Shown here: piece by piece, positions 16,007 through 21,449 of the stretch | How positions within the stretch are numbered: position 1 is the stretch's first letter | Layout: each line of letters starts with the position of its first letter | IMG/VR virus record: IMGVR_UViG_3300042453_000971 | Span: 1 to 21,449 of that record | Reading direction: 5' to 3' (one strand) | Origin: a virus | Length of the DNA: 21,449 nt | The notes under the pieces: generated by a model | The model's database searches: none | What the model saw: the letters and a program-made list of their open reading frames with translations, nothing else | Told to the model about the DNA's origin: nothing | Made by a program: the position numbers and the translations under genes

Positions 16007-16034
16007 ATTTTGTTGTCGTCTTTCCGACTGTCAA
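16007..16034 (-). promoter_or_regulatory. Candidate sigma70-type promoter for the capsid gene
   Basis: On the minus strand a perfect TTGACA (16034 to 16029) is followed after 16 bases by CAAAAT (16012 to 16007, four of six matches to TATAAT); alternatively AAATAT follows after 18 bases. The spacer contains a short GTCG/CGAC dyad. Transcription would start near base 16000 and leave a leader of about 50 bases for the capsid gene. Late genes of T7-like phages are normally read by the phage polymerase, so a host-type promoter here is unexpected and may be coincidental. Confidence 0.35.
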
Positions 16035-16045
16035 CGGCTAAGGGT

Positions 16046-16124
16046 GTCGGCGTACCGGCCTCAGCCTAGAGAGTAGAGATCCGACTCTGAGGTGTCCCTA
16101 CTCCAGTAATCACCCAATCACTGG
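16046..16124 (-). other. Nested inverted repeats (possible structured RNA) at the psbA stop
   Basis: On the minus strand, CCAGTGAT pairs with ATTACTGG (16124-16117 with 16110-16103, one G-T pair) across the psbA stop codon. Immediately after, GAGTAGGGA pairs with TCTCTACTC (16103-16095 with 16079-16071, one G-T pair). The 15-base loop of this second stem holds CCTCAG (16092-16087), which can pair with CTGAGG (16064-16059), and GTCGG (16085-16081), which can pair with CCGAC (16050-16046). Either loop pairing would make a pseudoknot. There is no U-tract, so it is not an intrinsic terminator. It could protect the psbA mRNA 3' end, be a processing site, or act in the capsid leader. Confidence 0.5.
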
Positions 16125-17168
16125 TGCTTTGTGAGTAGCCAGATCAAGGGGGAAGTTATGAGCATTACGTTCGTGCATCACCTCAAAGCCAAGACCAGCT
16201 CGGTTGAGGATGTCTGCCCAGGTGTTGATGACGTTACCTTGGTTATCAAGGAGCGACTGGTTAAAGTTAAACCCGTTCAGGTTGAAGGCCATGGTGCTGA
16301 CTCCTAGGGCAGCAAACCAAATGCCCACAACAGGCCAAGCAGCCAAGAAGAAGTGCAGACTACGAGAGTTATTGAACGAAGCGTACTGGAAGATCAAACG
16401 GCCAAAGTAACCATGAGCGGCTACGATATTGTAAGTCTCTTCCTCTTGTCCAAACTTATAGCCTTGGTTCTGAGATACCTCTTCAGTAGTTTCACGCACA
16501 AGCGAGGACGTAACCAGCGAACCATGCATTGCACTGAATAGCGACCCACCAAACACCCCAGCGACACCCAACATATGGAAGGGGTGCATGAGAATGTTAT
16601 GTTCGGCTTGGAACACAAGCATGTAGTTAAAGGTTCCCGAAATGCCCAAAGGCATAGCATCGGAGAACGAACCTTGACCAAACGGATAGACCAAAAATAC
16701 TGCGGAAGCGGCGGCGACTGGGGCAGAATATGCGACAAAGATCCAAGGCCTCATCCCTAATCGATAGCTAAGTTCCCACTCTCGTCCCAGGTAAGCATAG
16801 ATACCAATGAGGAAGTGGAACACTGTGAGCTGATATGGACCCCCGTTGTAGAGCCATTCATCAAGTGAATTAGCTTCCCAAATTGGGTACAGGTGAAGTC
16901 CGATGGCATTGCTGCTCGGAACGACGGCTCCCGATATGATATTGTTTCCATAAAGAAGACTTCCGGATACAGGCTCACGGATGCCATCAATATCGACAGG
17001 AGGAGCCGCAATAAATGCAAGAATAAAACAAGTGGTGGCTGCAAGAAGACACGGAATCATCAGTGTCCCGAACCACCCAACATAAAGACGATTATCAGTG
17101 CTGGTTACCCAGCTACAAAAACGCTCCCAGTTGGACTGAGAGCGGGGAGCTGCGAGTGTAGCAGTCAT
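16110..17168 (-). CDS. psbA: Photosystem II reaction-centre protein D1
   Basis: This is a full-length D1 in perfect register with cyanobacterial numbering: Tyr161 (YZ), His118, His198, His215 and His272, the Mn-cluster ligands Asp170, Glu189, His332, Glu333, Asp342 and Ala344, and the plastoquinone-site Ser264. Residue 130 is Glu, as in high-light-type D1. The five membrane helices and the de-loop '[16 protein letters not shown]' are present. Cyanophages use psbA to replace photodamaged host D1 and keep energy flowing during infection. It is the last gene of the auxiliary cassette; ATG 17168 lies eight bases after the RlpA-like stop, leaving no room for its own promoter. After the processing site at Ala344 only eight residues remain (THKAPVIG), about half the usual cyanobacterial extension, giving 352 residues instead of about 358-360. 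Confidence 0.98.
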   Translation of the reverse strand: MTATLAAPRSQSNWERFCSWVTSTDNRLYVGWFGTLMIPCLLAATTCFILAFIAAPPVDIDGIREPVSGSLLYGNNIISGAVVPSSNAIGLHLYPIWEANSLDEWLYNGGPYQLTVFHFLIGIYAYLGREWELSYRLGMRPWIFVAYSAPVAAASAVFLVYPFGQGSFSDAMPLGISGTFNYMLVFQAEHNILMHPFHMLGVAGVFGGSLFSAMHGSLVTSSLVRETTEEVSQNQGYKFGQEEETYNIVAAHGYFGRLIFQYASFNNSRSLHFFLAAWPVVGIWFAALGVSTMAFNLNGFNFNQSLLDNQGNVINTWADILNRAGLGFEVMHERNAHNFPLDLATHKAPVIG

Positions 17169-17176
17169 GAATGAAG

Positions 17177-17527
17177 TTAGTTAAGACGGGTTACCTTTAC
17201 CCTTCCAACTCCAGAGTTAGTGAGACCGATTCGATCAGCCGCACCTTTACTGAGATCGATTGCCCTATTACCATGATAGGGACCACGATCATTGACCCGA
17301 ACAACGGCACACCGTTTGAAACAAACTTTAAGTTTAGTTCCAAAAGGGAGTGTCTTGTGCGCTGCAGTAAGGCCGTTTTGATTGTACCGTTCACCGTTAG
17401 CGGTGAGGTTTCCATGGAAGCCAGGACCGTACCAACTGGTGATCACCGACAGAGTAGTTAGAACAGGAATCATAATTAATAAGCAAAGAACTTGTATATT
17501 GCTTACTTCTTCTGTTTGTCCCGTCAC
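17177..17527 (-). CDS. RlpA-like double-psi beta-barrel protein with N-terminal signal/anchor (116 aa)
   Basis: From residue 31 the sequence is a compact RlpA domain: '[20 protein letters not shown]', '[16 protein letters not shown]', '[20 protein letters not shown]' and the closing '[10 protein letters not shown]'. His57 and Asp80 occupy the positions of the two residues needed for lytic transglycosylase activity in Pseudomonas RlpA, which cleaves glycan strands lacking stem peptides. Residues about 11-30 ('[20 protein letters not shown]') form a hydrophobic signal peptide or anchor, so the product is probably exported. The longest frame starts at GTG 17527, 30 bases after the previous stop; ATG 17473 (codon 19) would shorten the hydrophobic segment, and neither start has a Shine-Dalgarno. 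It sits between the tiny basic genes and psbA. It may help lysis or wall passage. No SPOR domain is present. Confidence 0.85.
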   Translation of the reverse strand: MTGQTEEVSNIQVLCLLIMIPVLTTLSVITSWYGPGFHGNLTANGERYNQNGLTAAHKTLPFGTKLKVCFKRCAVVRVNDRGPYHGNRAIDLSKGAADRIGLTNSGVGRVKVTRLN

Positions 17528-17557
17528 AACACGCGCAGTAATGACGGGGCTACCGTA

Positions 17558-17707
17558 TTACTTTTTCTTTGCAGTCTTAGCTGCTTGCTTAAATTGTTTA
17601 GCGGTAGGAGCACCAGCAGTACCAGGCTTCCTCATTTTCTCACCGCTACCTTTGGCAATACGTTCACGCTTAGCATGAATGTTTGCATAGAGTCCAGGCT
17701 TAGCCAT
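17558..17707 (-). CDS. Tiny lysine-rich conserved phage protein (49 aa)
   Basis: The frame MAKPGLYANIHAKRERIAKG to a Lys-rich end 'AAKTAKKK' is 49 codons. The ATG directly abuts the TAA of the 79-aa gene. It is strongly basic, with 'AKRERIAKGSGEKMRKPG' and a C-terminal Lys-rich tail. I recognise near-identical small proteins from cyanophage and aquatic virus sequences, which supports it as a real gene, but know of no function. Such a charge distribution would suit binding nucleic acid or an acidic protein; this is inference only. Tight packing between two conserved small genes supports translation. Confidence 0.8.
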   Translation of the reverse strand: MAKPGLYANIHAKRERIAKGSGEKMRKPGTAGAPTAKQFKQAAKTAKKK

Positions 17708-17947
17708 TTAGCATTTCCATTTACGAAGGGCTAGTGCTTTACGAGTAGGTCTTCCTTTCTCATCTTTCATTGGACCTTTAACACCAGACATGCGGGCACA
17801 GAAGCTACGCTTACGTGGACCACCTTCTGGTTGAGGAGCCTTGAGATTAGAACCAGTCTCTCGATTATATTTAGCACGACCAGCGGCTGTAAGGCCGCCA
17901 GTACGTGATTTGTGTTTACCAATTTTTAGGCTAACACTATTAGCCAT
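17708..17947 (-). CDS. Small basic conserved protein, DUF6321-like (79 aa)
   Basis: The 79-residue protein is strongly basic. Its highly conserved core 'GLTAAGRAKYNRETGSNLKA' is followed by 'RKRSFCARMSGVKGPMKDEK' and 'GRPTRKALALRKWKC', which I recognise as the family I know as DUF6321, frequent in aquatic phages. Two Cys residues are present (in 'SFCARM' and at the C-terminus) but no classic zinc finger. The start ATG shares one base with the stop of the 44-aa gene (TAATG), implying coupled translation. Its constant place near scaffold/portal genes in related phages is recalled, not checked here. A DNA- or head-associated role is possible. Confidence 0.85.
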   Translation of the reverse strand: MANSVSLKIGKHKSRTGGLTAAGRAKYNRETGSNLKAPQPEGGPRKRSFCARMSGVKGPMKDEKGRPTRKALALRKWKC

Positions 17948-18081
17948 TACTTTTTCTTCTTAGATTTACCAGCTTTGTTAAGAGCAATGGCAACAGCTTG
18001 CTTCTGAGGATAGCCTTCACCCTTCATCTGTTTGATGTTAGCTGAAACGGCTTTATCAGACTTACCTTTTTTGAGGGGCAT
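17947..18081 (-). CDS. Tiny lysine-rich conserved phage protein (44 aa)
   Basis: The 44-codon frame [20 protein letters not shown] ... '[21 protein letters not shown]' is one of a widespread set of small phage proteins built on 'SxNIxxM...[11 protein letters not shown]'. The central segment should be a short helix flanked by Lys-rich ends. The ATG overlaps the hli stop and its own stop overlaps the next ATG, both as TAATG. No function is known to me. Confidence 0.8.
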   Translation of the reverse strand: MPLKKGKSDKAVSANIKQMKGEGYPQKQAVAIALNKAGKSKKKK

Positions 18082-18254
18082 TACCAGATACCAGGAATAA
18101 TTTGACCAGTCAGCGCATAAGCACCAAGAGCAGCCATGACGCCAAGCATAGCAAGGCGACCGTTGAGAAGCTCGGCTCGCTCATTATGGGGAACAGTGTA
18201 ATCTTTGTCAGTGTACATGGTGGGTTCAATAGGCCAAAGGTTAGTGTCGTTCAT
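18081..18254 (-). CDS. hli: High-light-inducible protein (57 aa)
   Basis: The 57-residue protein has one membrane helix with the chlorophyll-binding signature ExxNGR at residues 28-33 ('[16 protein letters not shown]') and the C-terminal '[10 protein letters not shown]' typical of phage and picocyanobacterial HLIPs. These one-helix relatives of light-harvesting proteins bind chlorophyll and carotenoid in the thylakoid and protect photosystem II during D1 turnover. This fits its place four genes before psbA in the same cassette. The ATG shares one base with the scaffold stop (TGATG), so it is read as part of the head-gene transcript without a promoter of its own. Confidence 0.95.
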   Translation of the reverse strand: MNDTNLWPIEPTMYTDKDYTVPHNERAELLNGRLAMLGVMAALGAYALTGQIIPGIW

Positions 18255-19039
18255 CAAAACTCTACATCAGAACGTTCAAGCTTTTCGATCACATCTTGAC
18301 GATAAGCAGGATCGTTATCATAGCGAGGATCAGACATAGCGCGTACCAGCTCAGCTTGGCTACGGAATGCATCTTGTGAGCGAGCGGGTTTACCACTCAG
18401 CAGTTCTCCTTCAACTCCCATAGCGTCGGTATAGCGATAGTACAGTGCTTGCAGTGCAAGCTGGATAGCGTTAGTGTTGCCAGATTCAACAAGAGAATCA
18501 AAAGCTTCGATCTCACTTTCACTGAAGTTTTCTGCTGCCCAACTGGTCAGCTGATTGTAAGCGGCTTGACCACCCACAGAGTTTTGAAGTTGATTGACTT
18601 CTTGGTTGCTAAGCTCTCGGCCTTGAACGGACGGTTGGTTAGTTTGCATCTCAAGGTAGGCTTGCACCAGATCCTGAGATGACATTTGAGAGAATGCTTC
18701 AAGCGTCTCTGCACTCAGTTCCCCTTTCTCTGAATACTCATCACCGGCAAGTGAGAACAATTCAGCCAGGTCACTGTAATCCCGACTCTCTTCTTCAACT
18801 GGTTCTTCTTCGGAAGGTTCCTCTTCAACGGACTCCTCACGATTGTTACCACCCAGTTTCTTCTCAAGCTCCATATAAGCTTTCTCAAGATCCTGGGCAT
18901 TCTTGTACTTACCAGCCAGCATACCCTCGTGTTGAGCCATCAGCTCTTCACCGATAGCAAGGGAATCAGCTTCGTCGGATTCAATAGACGACATTACTTC
19001 TGCATCAGGAGTAGCGTCGTAGCTCAAAATTTCTGCCAT
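18254..19039 (-). CDS. Capsid assembly scaffold, T7 gp9-like (261 aa)
   Basis: The protein is very acidic, with a Glu-rich stretch at about 75-90 ('EESVEEEPSEEEPVEEE') preceded by 'LAGKYKNAQDLEKAYMELEK', a motif repeated in T7-like scaffolds. It has helical segments throughout and a charged C-terminus ('MSDPRYDNDPAYRQDVIEKL') that in this family contacts the coat protein. Its length (261) is close to T7 gp9 (307). It nucleates procapsid assembly and exits before DNA packaging. It lies six bases after the connector stop. The capsid gene it serves is more than 2.3 kb downstream, separated by the hli-psbA cassette. Confidence 0.88.
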   Translation of the reverse strand: MAEILSYDATPDAEVMSSIESDEADSLAIGEELMAQHEGMLAGKYKNAQDLEKAYMELEKKLGGNNREESVEEEPSEEEPVEEESRDYSDLAELFSLAGDEYSEKGELSAETLEAFSQMSSQDLVQAYLEMQTNQPSVQGRELSNQEVNQLQNSVGGQAAYNQLTSWAAENFSESEIEAFDSLVESGNTNAIQLALQALYYRYTDAMGVEGELLSGKPARSQDAFRSQAELVRAMSDPRYDNDPAYRQDVIEKLERSDVEF

Positions 19040-19045
19040 AAAAAG

Positions 19046-20623
19046 TTATTGCATTGGTGGAGCAGATTGACTTGCCATGTAGTTGGCAATGGTTTCTTCT
19101 GCGTTAGGGTTCTTAGACGGGTCAGCAATAGGAGCCTTGAGCATGTCAGGAATCTGTTGCATCTGCAGCATTTGCTGCTGTTGACCCATAGCTTGTTGAC
19201 GCTCAGCTTGACGCTGATCCATCGACTTAACAAGGTTCAGCACATCAATACCCTGTGCAGCTGCCAAGCGTTTGATTGCTTCGTCTGCATTGATGAACTG
19301 CAGCATCTGGTCAGGACCAAGTGCTTGAGAGATTGTAGCAATAAAGGTGGTGAGAGACTCACGATCTTGACCACGGCCAAGGGCATTGATACCAGCAACG
19401 ATGGTGGGATTAACTAGATCCTTAGGAATCTTAGGCAGCTCACCAGAACGTTGCAGTACCAGAAGCTTACGGTTGAGGTAAGGGATTAGGAACTCTACAG
19501 TCAATAGGGAGAATAGGCCACCCAGCTGCTGTTCCAACTCCATCTGAGTAAGGCGTACCTCTTCAGCAGTTGTCCGTTCAGACTGACGAACAGTAAGAAC
19601 AAGGAACGCTTCAGAGATGCGACGCTCAAGGGATGCTGCAAGGTTAGCAGCAGTACTGAAGTCAGCGGTCTTACCAACTTGGATAACACCAATGTCATCA
19701 GGTCGGCCTTGAACGATTGCTCCGTTGCCTGCCTGGGCGATTGTCTGTGGTTTAGTGGTGCTTGAGGGTGATACCACGAAGACCACCTTAGCGGCTGCTG
19801 CAGAGCCTTCTACGAGTGCCTGAGAGAGTGCATCAAGGGACTTGAGATCACCCAGGAACTCTTCGACTCTACCTCGTCCGTAGTTCTCACCGTCAACAGA
19901 GTTGAACCGGAGAACCAACCAAGGGTTAGCATCTTTAGGAGCCTTGCCTTCAGTTCCAGGAACTCGCTTACCAAATGCCTCTTGATGCCACAACCAACGG
20001 TTGTTATCAAGGCGCACATGGGTGTACACTTCTACGTCATCTTCATGAGCGTAGTTGCGTTCATTAACTTGATAATCTTTTTCTTGAAGTTCTTTAGGAA
20101 GAAGCTTCTTGTTGATCAATTCTTTGGTGACGATCTCAATTACGTTACCGTTACCATCTCGATCCACTACGTAGCGGTTCAATGGATAGTGTTTTAGCCC
20201 TTCCTTGCCCATGTAGATAAGTGCATTGCCACCAACAACAAGGTGTTTGATGGCTTGGTGAACAACAACACGATCACTGGAAGCAGCAATCGAGTCCATC
20301 ACCATGCGTTCAATCTTAGCAAAACTCAGGTCAAGCTCAGAGCGGATCTCAGCAGGCAAATCAGTGCCTAGCTTATCATCACGAATTTGAAGCTTGAAGA
20401 AGGTAGTCTGAGGAGGAAGCAATGCAAGCATAAGCTTAGCTGCCAACGTGACTACCGACTTAGCACCTACTGATTGCCAAGGTTGCTTAAGGGACTTGTG
20501 GGAAATCCTATGCTCATCACGTTGGATGAGATAAGGAATCGTAAGCTCAGAGCATTCAACCGCAGTTTGGAGAAAGTTAGTACGGTAACTACTTAGATGA
20601 TCGTACCTTGATTTAGCGTTCAT
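19046..20623 (-). CDS. Head-tail connector (portal), T7 gp8-like (525 aa)
   Basis: The sequence follows the T7 gp8 family from the start: 'RTNFLQTAVECSELTIPYLI', 'SLKQPWQSVGAKSVVTLAAK', 'LALLPPQTTFFKL', 'VVGGNALIYMGKEG', 'YPLNRYVVDRDGNGNVIEIV', and later 'YGRGRVEEFLGDLKSLDALS' and 'RTTAEEVRLTQMELEQQLGG'. Its length (525) is close to T7 gp8 (536). Twelve copies form the vertex ring through which DNA is packaged and ejected and to which tail tube A docks. The C-terminal 70 residues are Gln/Met-rich ('RQQAMGQQQQMLQMQQIPDM'), likely flexible. ATG 20623 is four bases after the upstream stop and has no Shine-Dalgarno. Confidence 0.93.
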   Translation of the reverse strand: MNAKSRYDHLSSYRTNFLQTAVECSELTIPYLIQRDEHRISHKSLKQPWQSVGAKSVVTLAAKLMLALLPPQTTFFKLQIRDDKLGTDLPAEIRSELDLSFAKIERMVMDSIAASSDRVVVHQAIKHLVVGGNALIYMGKEGLKHYPLNRYVVDRDGNGNVIEIVTKELINKKLLPKELQEKDYQVNERNYAHEDDVEVYTHVRLDNNRWLWHQEAFGKRVPGTEGKAPKDANPWLVLRFNSVDGENYGRGRVEEFLGDLKSLDALSQALVEGSAAAAKVVFVVSPSSTTKPQTIAQAGNGAIVQGRPDDIGVIQVGKTADFSTAANLAASLERRISEAFLVLTVRQSERTTAEEVRLTQMELEQQLGGLFSLLTVEFLIPYLNRKLLVLQRSGELPKIPKDLVNPTIVAGINALGRGQDRESLTTFIATISQALGPDQMLQFINADEAIKRLAAAQGIDVLNLVKSMDQRQAERQQAMGQQQQMLQMQQIPDMLKAPIADPSKNPNAEETIANYMASQSAPPMQ

Positions 20624-20627
20624 CTAA

Positions 20628-20981
20628 TTAACCAAGGTTAGTTCCGCTTGTACCCATTTCAACATTAGTGCCAGGGGTACGATTAATACGAAGAGAAGCC
20701 ACACCAACAGCTTCACCAGGCCTTTTTTGCTTAGTACGCATAATTGGAGTTGCAGCGTCAGAGGCCATCCTGACTCGGGTTGCAGCCTTAGAACTATCAG
20801 AAATCGCCTTCAATGCTTCTTGTTGCCTTTGATTGGCTTCATTCTGCATTGCGGTCATTCGATCCAATTCGGCTTGGCGGGCACGTTCAGCTTGTGCATA
20901 CATTCCAGCAATACGTGATTCTTCACGCATACGTTCTTGTGCTGCGTGATGAGCGCGTTTGCCTCCACTGGTGTCACACAT
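20628..20981 (-). CDS. Small helical protein in the T7 7.3 position (117 aa)
   Basis: Residues 10-70 are a long charged helix rich in Ala, Gln, Arg and Glu, a likely coiled coil. The C-terminal third is basic then Gly/Thr/Asn-rich ('GVASLRINRTPGTNVEMG', ending 'TSGTNLG'). In T7 the gene just before the gp8 connector is 7.3, a small tail-assembly and virion protein that also ends in a short Ser-Leu-x-x-x-Arg and Gly/Asn-rich tail. Position, size and that tail pattern suggest an analogue. The rest of the sequence offers no support, so this is a hypothesis. It starts three bases after the stop of the upstream small gene. Confidence 0.6.
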   Translation of the reverse strand: MCDTSGGKRAHHAAQERMREESRIAGMYAQAERARQAELDRMTAMQNEANQRQQEALKAISDSSKAATRVRMASDAATPIMRTKQKRPGEAVGVASLRINRTPGTNVEMGTSGTNLG

Positions 20982-20984
20982 AAT

Positions 20985-21170
20985 TTAATCCTCTTGGGTA
21001 AGACGTGTTCGTATCCATTCCACAACACTTGTTTGACCAGACCGATACATGATCTGGTTAAGCGAAGTGTCAGGAGTAGGGTTGATGGGTGGATAAAGTT
21101 CCTCTAGCTCAGCCAACAACTTTTCAACAGTCAGAAGGTTAAGCGTATTGAGGGAGGTTAGGGTTTGCAT
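20985..21170 (-). CDS. Small conserved hypothetical protein (61 aa)
   Basis: I choose ATG 21170, giving 61 residues with 'VEKLLAELEELYPPINPTPD' and 'MYRSGQTSVVEWIRTRL'. The longer frame from ATG 21233 would overlap the upstream gene by about 95 bases and adds residues (KVKLLSFPIPSEHG) unlike the rest, whereas the chosen start overlaps it by 32. The 'YRSGQxSVVEWI' segment recurs in cyanophage small proteins that I have seen but cannot name. The product should be a small soluble helical protein. Function is unknown. Confidence 0.65.
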   Translation of the reverse strand: MQTLTSLNTLNLLTVEKLLAELEELYPPINPTPDTSLNQIMYRSGQTSVVEWIRTRLTQED

Positions 21171-21449
21171 GTTCAAAGAACGCTGGCATCCGTGCTCGCT
21201 TGGTATCGGAAAGCTCAGGAGCTTTACCTTCATACATCAGGCGATCACTTGCATCCAGCCAAAATTTTTTGTTCAAATACTTATTGGAGTCTACCCCAGA
21301 AAGGGGTTGCATTACCCAATTTATAGTTGCTTTACGCAGTTTATCAAGAGAAGGAGAGACAGTAAGCCCCAGCTCACGACAAACAAGGCTATTGGTAGCA
21401 ACGTGAACTTGTTCATCTCTGCTTATGTCGGCAGATACTGTTCGTAGGC
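21139..21449 (-). CDS. C-terminal fragment of a ferritin-like protein, probably class I ribonucleotide reductase beta subunit
   Basis: A frame open from the window edge (first full codon at 21447) ends at TAA 21139 and gives the last 102 residues of a larger protein. Near its start is 'DISRDEQVHVATNSLVCREL'. The 'RDExxH' within an Ile/Ala-rich helix is the fourth-helix metal-binding motif of the class I ribonucleotide reductase small subunit (E238xxH241 in Escherichia coli NrdB). The C-terminal part ('NKKFWLDASDRLMYEGKA', 'MPAFFEHANPNLPQY') is not diagnostic. T7-like cyanophages are known to carry a reductase just upstream of the head genes, and from memory that of P-SSP7 was reassigned to class I with a small subunit encoded nearby. 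Another ferritin-like enzyme is possible because the first half of the metal site lies outside the window. Confidence 0.6.
   Translation of the reverse strand, partial: LRTVSADISRDEQVHVATNSLVCRELGLTVSPSLDKLRKATINWVMQPLSGVDSNKYLNKKFWLDASDRLMYEGKAPELSDTKRARMPAFFEHANPNLPQYA

Larger units (their letters stand above)
15947..16109. other. Intergenic region between psbA and the capsid gene
   Basis: This 163-base stretch is the longest gap without a gene in the window; the next largest is the 63-base gap that holds the terminator. It contains the nested inverted repeats near the psbA stop, a candidate promoter and a 14-base palindrome, described separately. No tRNA fold (TTCGA loop and acceptor pairing) and no open frame with a plausible start was seen. 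Confidence 0.85.

Noticed and set aside
15947-16109. tRNA gene or short coding gene in the psbA-capsid gap
   Set aside because: No acceptor/T-loop pattern and no plausible start-to-stop frame with a sensible composition was found.
16113-16118. Minus-strand ATTGGG at the psbA stop as a Syn5-type phage promoter
   Set aside because: Only the first six bases resemble the remembered Syn5 promoter (ATTGGGCACCCGTAA); the following bases do not match, and another ATTGGG occurs inside the ferritin-like gene.
17169-17176. PhotoRC-type structured RNA upstream of psbA
   Set aside because: Only eight bases separate the RlpA-like stop from psbA, so there is no untranslated room for the motif. The structure seen here lies downstream of psbA instead.
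20985-21233. Longer start (82 aa) for the small gene before the 7.3-like gene
   Set aside because: It would overlap the ferritin-like gene by about 95 bases and adds residues that do not resemble the rest; ATG 21170 is preferred.

Overview
The window is a contiguous piece of the late (virion) gene block of a T7-like podovirus that infects a cyanobacterium. The phage type is read from the gene order: connector, scaffold, capsid, tail tube A, tail tube B, gp13-, gp14-, gp15- and gp16-like internal proteins, then tail fibre. The host is read from two photosynthesis genes inside the block, psbA (photosystem II D1) and hli (high-light-inducible protein). Every supported gene lies on the minus strand, so transcription runs from base 21449 towards base 1. 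Spacing is very tight (TAATG, ATGA and TAA-ATG junctions), and clear Shine-Dalgarno sequences are nearly absent. Base composition is intermediate, nearer to Synechococcus podoviruses than to low-GC Prochlorococcus ones, but the sequence does not fix the host genus.

Right end (about 21449 to 20628): the C-terminus of a ferritin-like protein carrying a DExxH motif, probably the beta subunit of a class I ribonucleotide reductase, followed by a small unknown gene and a small helical gene in the position of T7 7.3. Next (20623 to 18254) are the head-tail connector and the scaffold.

Auxiliary cassette (18254 to 16110), between scaffold and capsid: hli, three tiny lysine-rich ORFs of 44, 79 and 49 codons, an RlpA-like double-psi beta-barrel protein, and psbA. 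The first four follow each other with 1-base overlaps or no gap. The main intergenic region (16109 to 15947) follows, with nested inverted repeats, a candidate sigma70-type promoter and a 14-base palindrome, and leads into the major capsid gene. A textbook UUCG-loop terminator lies directly after the capsid gene, where T7 has T-phi.

Tail and ejection block (14761 to 3334): tail tube A, tail tube B with a large extra domain, a GNAT-like gp13 relative, a gp14-like protein, a gp15-like protein that carries a lytic transglycosylase domain plus a degenerate M23-like domain, and a large gp16-like protein that shows no transglycosylase motifs.

Receptor-binding block (3303 to 1): a T7-type fibre with a 14-copy Ala/Ser heptad region, then three further fibre-like genes and one small unknown gene. 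The fibre-like genes change abruptly in GC content along their length: N-terminal adaptor parts are about 65-70% GC and C-terminal parts about 40% (hand counts of single 60-base rows). This suggests modular exchange of host-recognition domains. No tRNA gene, CRISPR array, insertion sequence, integrase, terminase or recognisable holin is visible. Apart from the 163-base gap between psbA and the capsid gene, no gap between genes exceeds about 65 bases.
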